A stretch of DNA of 7,767 nt, taken from an uncultured Senegalimassilia sp. (GTDB lineage Bacteria > Actinomycetota > Coriobacteriia > Coriobacteriales > Eggerthellaceae). The translations under genes and the position numbers were made by a program. The stretch is taken from contig NZ_CAKTYH010000094.1 in NCBI RefSeq assembly GCF_934632265.1, positions 1 through 7,767 on the forward strand. Direction: 5' to 3'. A model generated the notes under the pieces. That model was not told the DNA's origin. It made no database searches and worked only from the letters and a program-made list of their open reading frames with translations. Numbering within the stretch: position 1 is the first letter of the stretch; each line of letters begins with the position of its first letter. Below, in pieces: positions 6,238-7,767 of this stretch.

Positions 6238-7767
6238 ACTGGATACGCCCCCCTTCGCAGGCGCCGGCGCCGAAGTGGTCGCAACGCAGGCAGCGGCCGC
6301 ATTCCTGCATGGCCTCCTCCGTGCTCATGGGAACCTCGACGGCGTCGAAATCGTTCTTGCGCTCGCGCGCGGGACGCTCGAGCACCTCCACGCGGCCGTA
6401 CGCCGCGCGGTCGTTGGGCTGGGCCGGCGGAACCGCCACGCCGCAGTCGAGCGTGTGGTTGAAGCCCAGCATATGGTCGATGTTGCGCGCGGCAACCTTG
6501 CCGGCGGCGATGGCCTTGATGGCCGACGCCGGGCCGGTTTGGCAGTCGCCGCCCACGAACACGTTCGCGCCCGCGGAAGCATCGGCGCCGCGGGCGGCAA
6601 GCGCCTCGGCGTCCATCTGCGCGTGCAGCTGCTCGTCGGCCTTGAACTCGCCCCATTCGGCCGCCATGCCGAATTCCTCGAACGGCGCGGACACGATGTT
6701 CTGGCCCACGGCGATCAGGATGACGTCGGCAGGGATGCGCATCTGCGGCTTGTCGGCGGCCACGGGCGCGGGACGGCCGCGCTTGACCGGACCGATCATC
6801 TGCGGGCTCGTCAGCAGCGCGCAGCAGCGGCCCTGCTCGTCCTTCTCGATGGCGGCCGGCGCCTGCAGCGTGATCATCTCCACGCCCTCGGCGATGGCCG
6901 ACTCGATCTCGGCCGGCAGCGCCGTCATGTCCGAGATGCGGCGGCGATACACCACCGACACCTCCTCGGCGCCGGCGCGCACCGCCGTGCGGCAGCAGTC
7001 CATGGCCACGTTGCCGCCGCCGATGACCGCCACCTTCTTGCCCGTGAAGTCGGGGTAATCGCCGTCGCCGATGCGTCCGAGCAGGTCGACGGCGGAGAAC
7101 ACGCCCTCGGCGTCCGTGCCGTCGATGCGCAGGCCCTTGCCGGTTTGCGCGCCGATGGCCACGTACACGGCGTCGTAATCCGCGGAAAGCTGCGCCATGC
7201 GCGCGGCGTCCACGGGGCTTTCGGTATGCACGGTTATGCCGCCCACGGCCAGGATGCCGCGGATGTCCTCGTCCAGGCGCTCGCGCGGGAAGCGGTACGC
7301 GGGGATACCGTAACGGATCATGCCGCCCAGCTGCTTGCGCTCCTCGAACACGTCAACGTCGTGGCCCATCAAGGCGGCGAAGTACGCGCAGGTCAAACCG
7401 GACGGGCCGCCGCCCACGACCGCGATGCGGCGGCCGGTTTCGGGCAGGCGCTTGGGCACGGGCACCTGGTCGGCGCGCGCATGCTCGCAGGCGAACTCCT
7501 TGATGCCGCGGATGTTGAGCGGCGCGTCGATGAGCGTGCGGCGGCAACGCTGCTCGCAAGGATGCTCGCACACCAGGCCGCACGCGGTGGGGAACGGGTT
7601 GTCCTTGCGGATCATCTGCACGGCGCCGGCGTAATCGCCCTGCGCCACCAGCGCGATGTAGGCGGGCACGTTCACATGCGCAGGGCAGAACGTCTCGCAC
7701 GGCACCGACTGGCCCACGCTGCGCTGGCATTCGTGCGTGCTCCCGTGGCTTTCGACCTCGGCGGCGA
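6230..7767 (-). CDS. GltD/NfnB-like FAD, NAD(P)H iron-sulfur flavoprotein, 5' partial
   Basis: This FAD-dependent oxidoreductase resembles the small subunit of glutamate synthase, and it probably passes electrons between NAD(P)H and the adjacent formate dehydrogenase. Residues are counted from the Val codon at 7717. A Cys-rich N-terminal cluster domain carries PCETFCPAHVNVP and a C-x3-C-x3-C-x3-C series at 46-58. The FAD Rossmann motif GGGPSG is at 102-107 and the NAD(P)H motif GGGNVA at 233-238, followed by VVYRRR near 260, an Arg pair typical of GltD-type NADPH sites (inference). The second FAD motif, GGDCQTGPASA, is near 388. The C terminus has an extra C-x2-C-x2-C-x7-C (473-487), seen in GltD relatives fused to or acting with hydrogenases and FDHs. 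The frame stays open upstream of the GTG at 7717 to the window edge, and it includes another Cys (ECQRS). There is no ribosome-binding site before that GTG. The true start therefore lies outside, and an N-terminal fusion is possible. The TAA overlaps the fdhF start. Confidence 0.85.
   Translation of the reverse strand, partial: AAEVESHGSTHECQRSVGQSVPCETFCPAHVNVPAYIALVAQGDYAGAVQMIRKDNPFPTACGLVCEHPCEQRCRRTLIDAPLNIRGIKEFACEHARADQVPVPKRLPETGRRIAVVGGGPSGLTCAYFAALMGHDVDVFEERKQLGGMIRYGIPAYRFPRERLDEDIRGILAVGGITVHTESPVDAARMAQLSADYDAVYVAIGAQTGKGLRIDGTDAEGVFSAVDLLGRIGDGDYPDFTGKKVAVIGGGNVAMDCCRTAVRAGAEEVSVVYRRRISDMTALPAEIESAIAEGVEMITLQAPAAIEKDEQGRCCALLTSPQMIGPVKRGRPAPVAADKPQMRIPADVILIAVGQNIVSAPFEEFGMAAEWGEFKADEQLHAQMDAEALAARGADASAGANVFVGGDCQTGPASAIKAIAAGKVAARNIDHMLGFNHTLDCGVAVPPAQPNDRAAYGRVEVLERPARERKNDFDAVEVPMSTEEAMQECGRCLRCDHFGAGACEGGRIQYA

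Noticed and set aside
3448..6462. Very long open frame on the plus strand, about 1000 codons, opposite fdhF
   Set aside because: It is antisense to a gene with full domain support. Its translation is His/Arg/Ala/Leu-rich with no recognisable domain. Such antisense frames are expected in high-GC genes because of third-position G/C bias.
7700..7717. GTG at 7717 as the flavoprotein start
   Set aside because: There is no Shine-Dalgarno sequence upstream, the frame is open to the window edge, and a cluster cysteine lies upstream of it.

Overview
The window is high-GC bacterial DNA. The selenocysteine formate dehydrogenase, its coupled GltD-like flavoprotein and the overall protein style suggest a gut-type Actinomycetota of the class Coriobacteriia, Eggerthellaceae-like (Eggerthella/Gordonibacter/Adlercreutzia relatives). 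That placement is inference from composition and family resemblance; no marker gene is present.

Layout. (1) 72-1580, plus strand: an APC-superfamily amino acid permease, preceded by two short hairpins and followed by a perfect 18-bp GC hairpin. (2) 1581-1825: a convergent intergenic gap holding that hairpin and two AT-richer inverted repeats. (3) 1826-2818, minus strand: a cytoplasmic AnsA-like L-asparaginase. (4) 2819-3525: a 707-bp gene-free stretch. It carries two diverged copies of a 127-bp element with 20-bp inverted arms, in a tandem arrangement of about 215 bp, and then the terminator of the formate dehydrogenase operon. (5) 3526-6237, minus strand: one 903-codon gene for a NuoG-like, molybdopterin-dependent formate dehydrogenase (fdhF). 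It is interrupted by an in-frame TGA at 5170-5172 that should be read as selenocysteine (residue 356). A SECIS hairpin with a GGUCU apical loop follows the TGA at the canonical distance. A naive gene caller would split this gene into two pieces (6237-5170 and 5121-3526). (6) 6230-7767, minus strand: a GltD/NfnB-type FAD- and NAD(P)H-binding iron-sulfur flavoprotein whose 5' end lies beyond the window. Its stop overlaps the fdhF start by 8 bp.

How the genes work together. The flavoprotein and FdhF look like one translationally coupled electron-transfer module. Electrons would move between NAD(P)H (flavoprotein) and formate/CO2 (Mo/W-bisMGD-Sec site of FdhF) through a chain of [2Fe-2S] and [4Fe-4S] clusters at the FdhF N terminus. 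Whether it runs as formate oxidation or CO2 reduction cannot be told from the window. The permease and asparaginase are convergent, so not one operon, but an amino-acid uptake and deamination pairing is plausible.

The least explained part is the repeat region at 2964-3396. The two elements differ by a compensatory base-pair change in their arms, and both keep the same G.U-type pair only if read on the minus strand. This suggests a conserved stem, possibly RNA, of a dispersed REPIN/MITE-like family. The other points worth a second look are the Sec recoding and the unusual H-x7-C spacing in the FdhF NuoG-type cluster.
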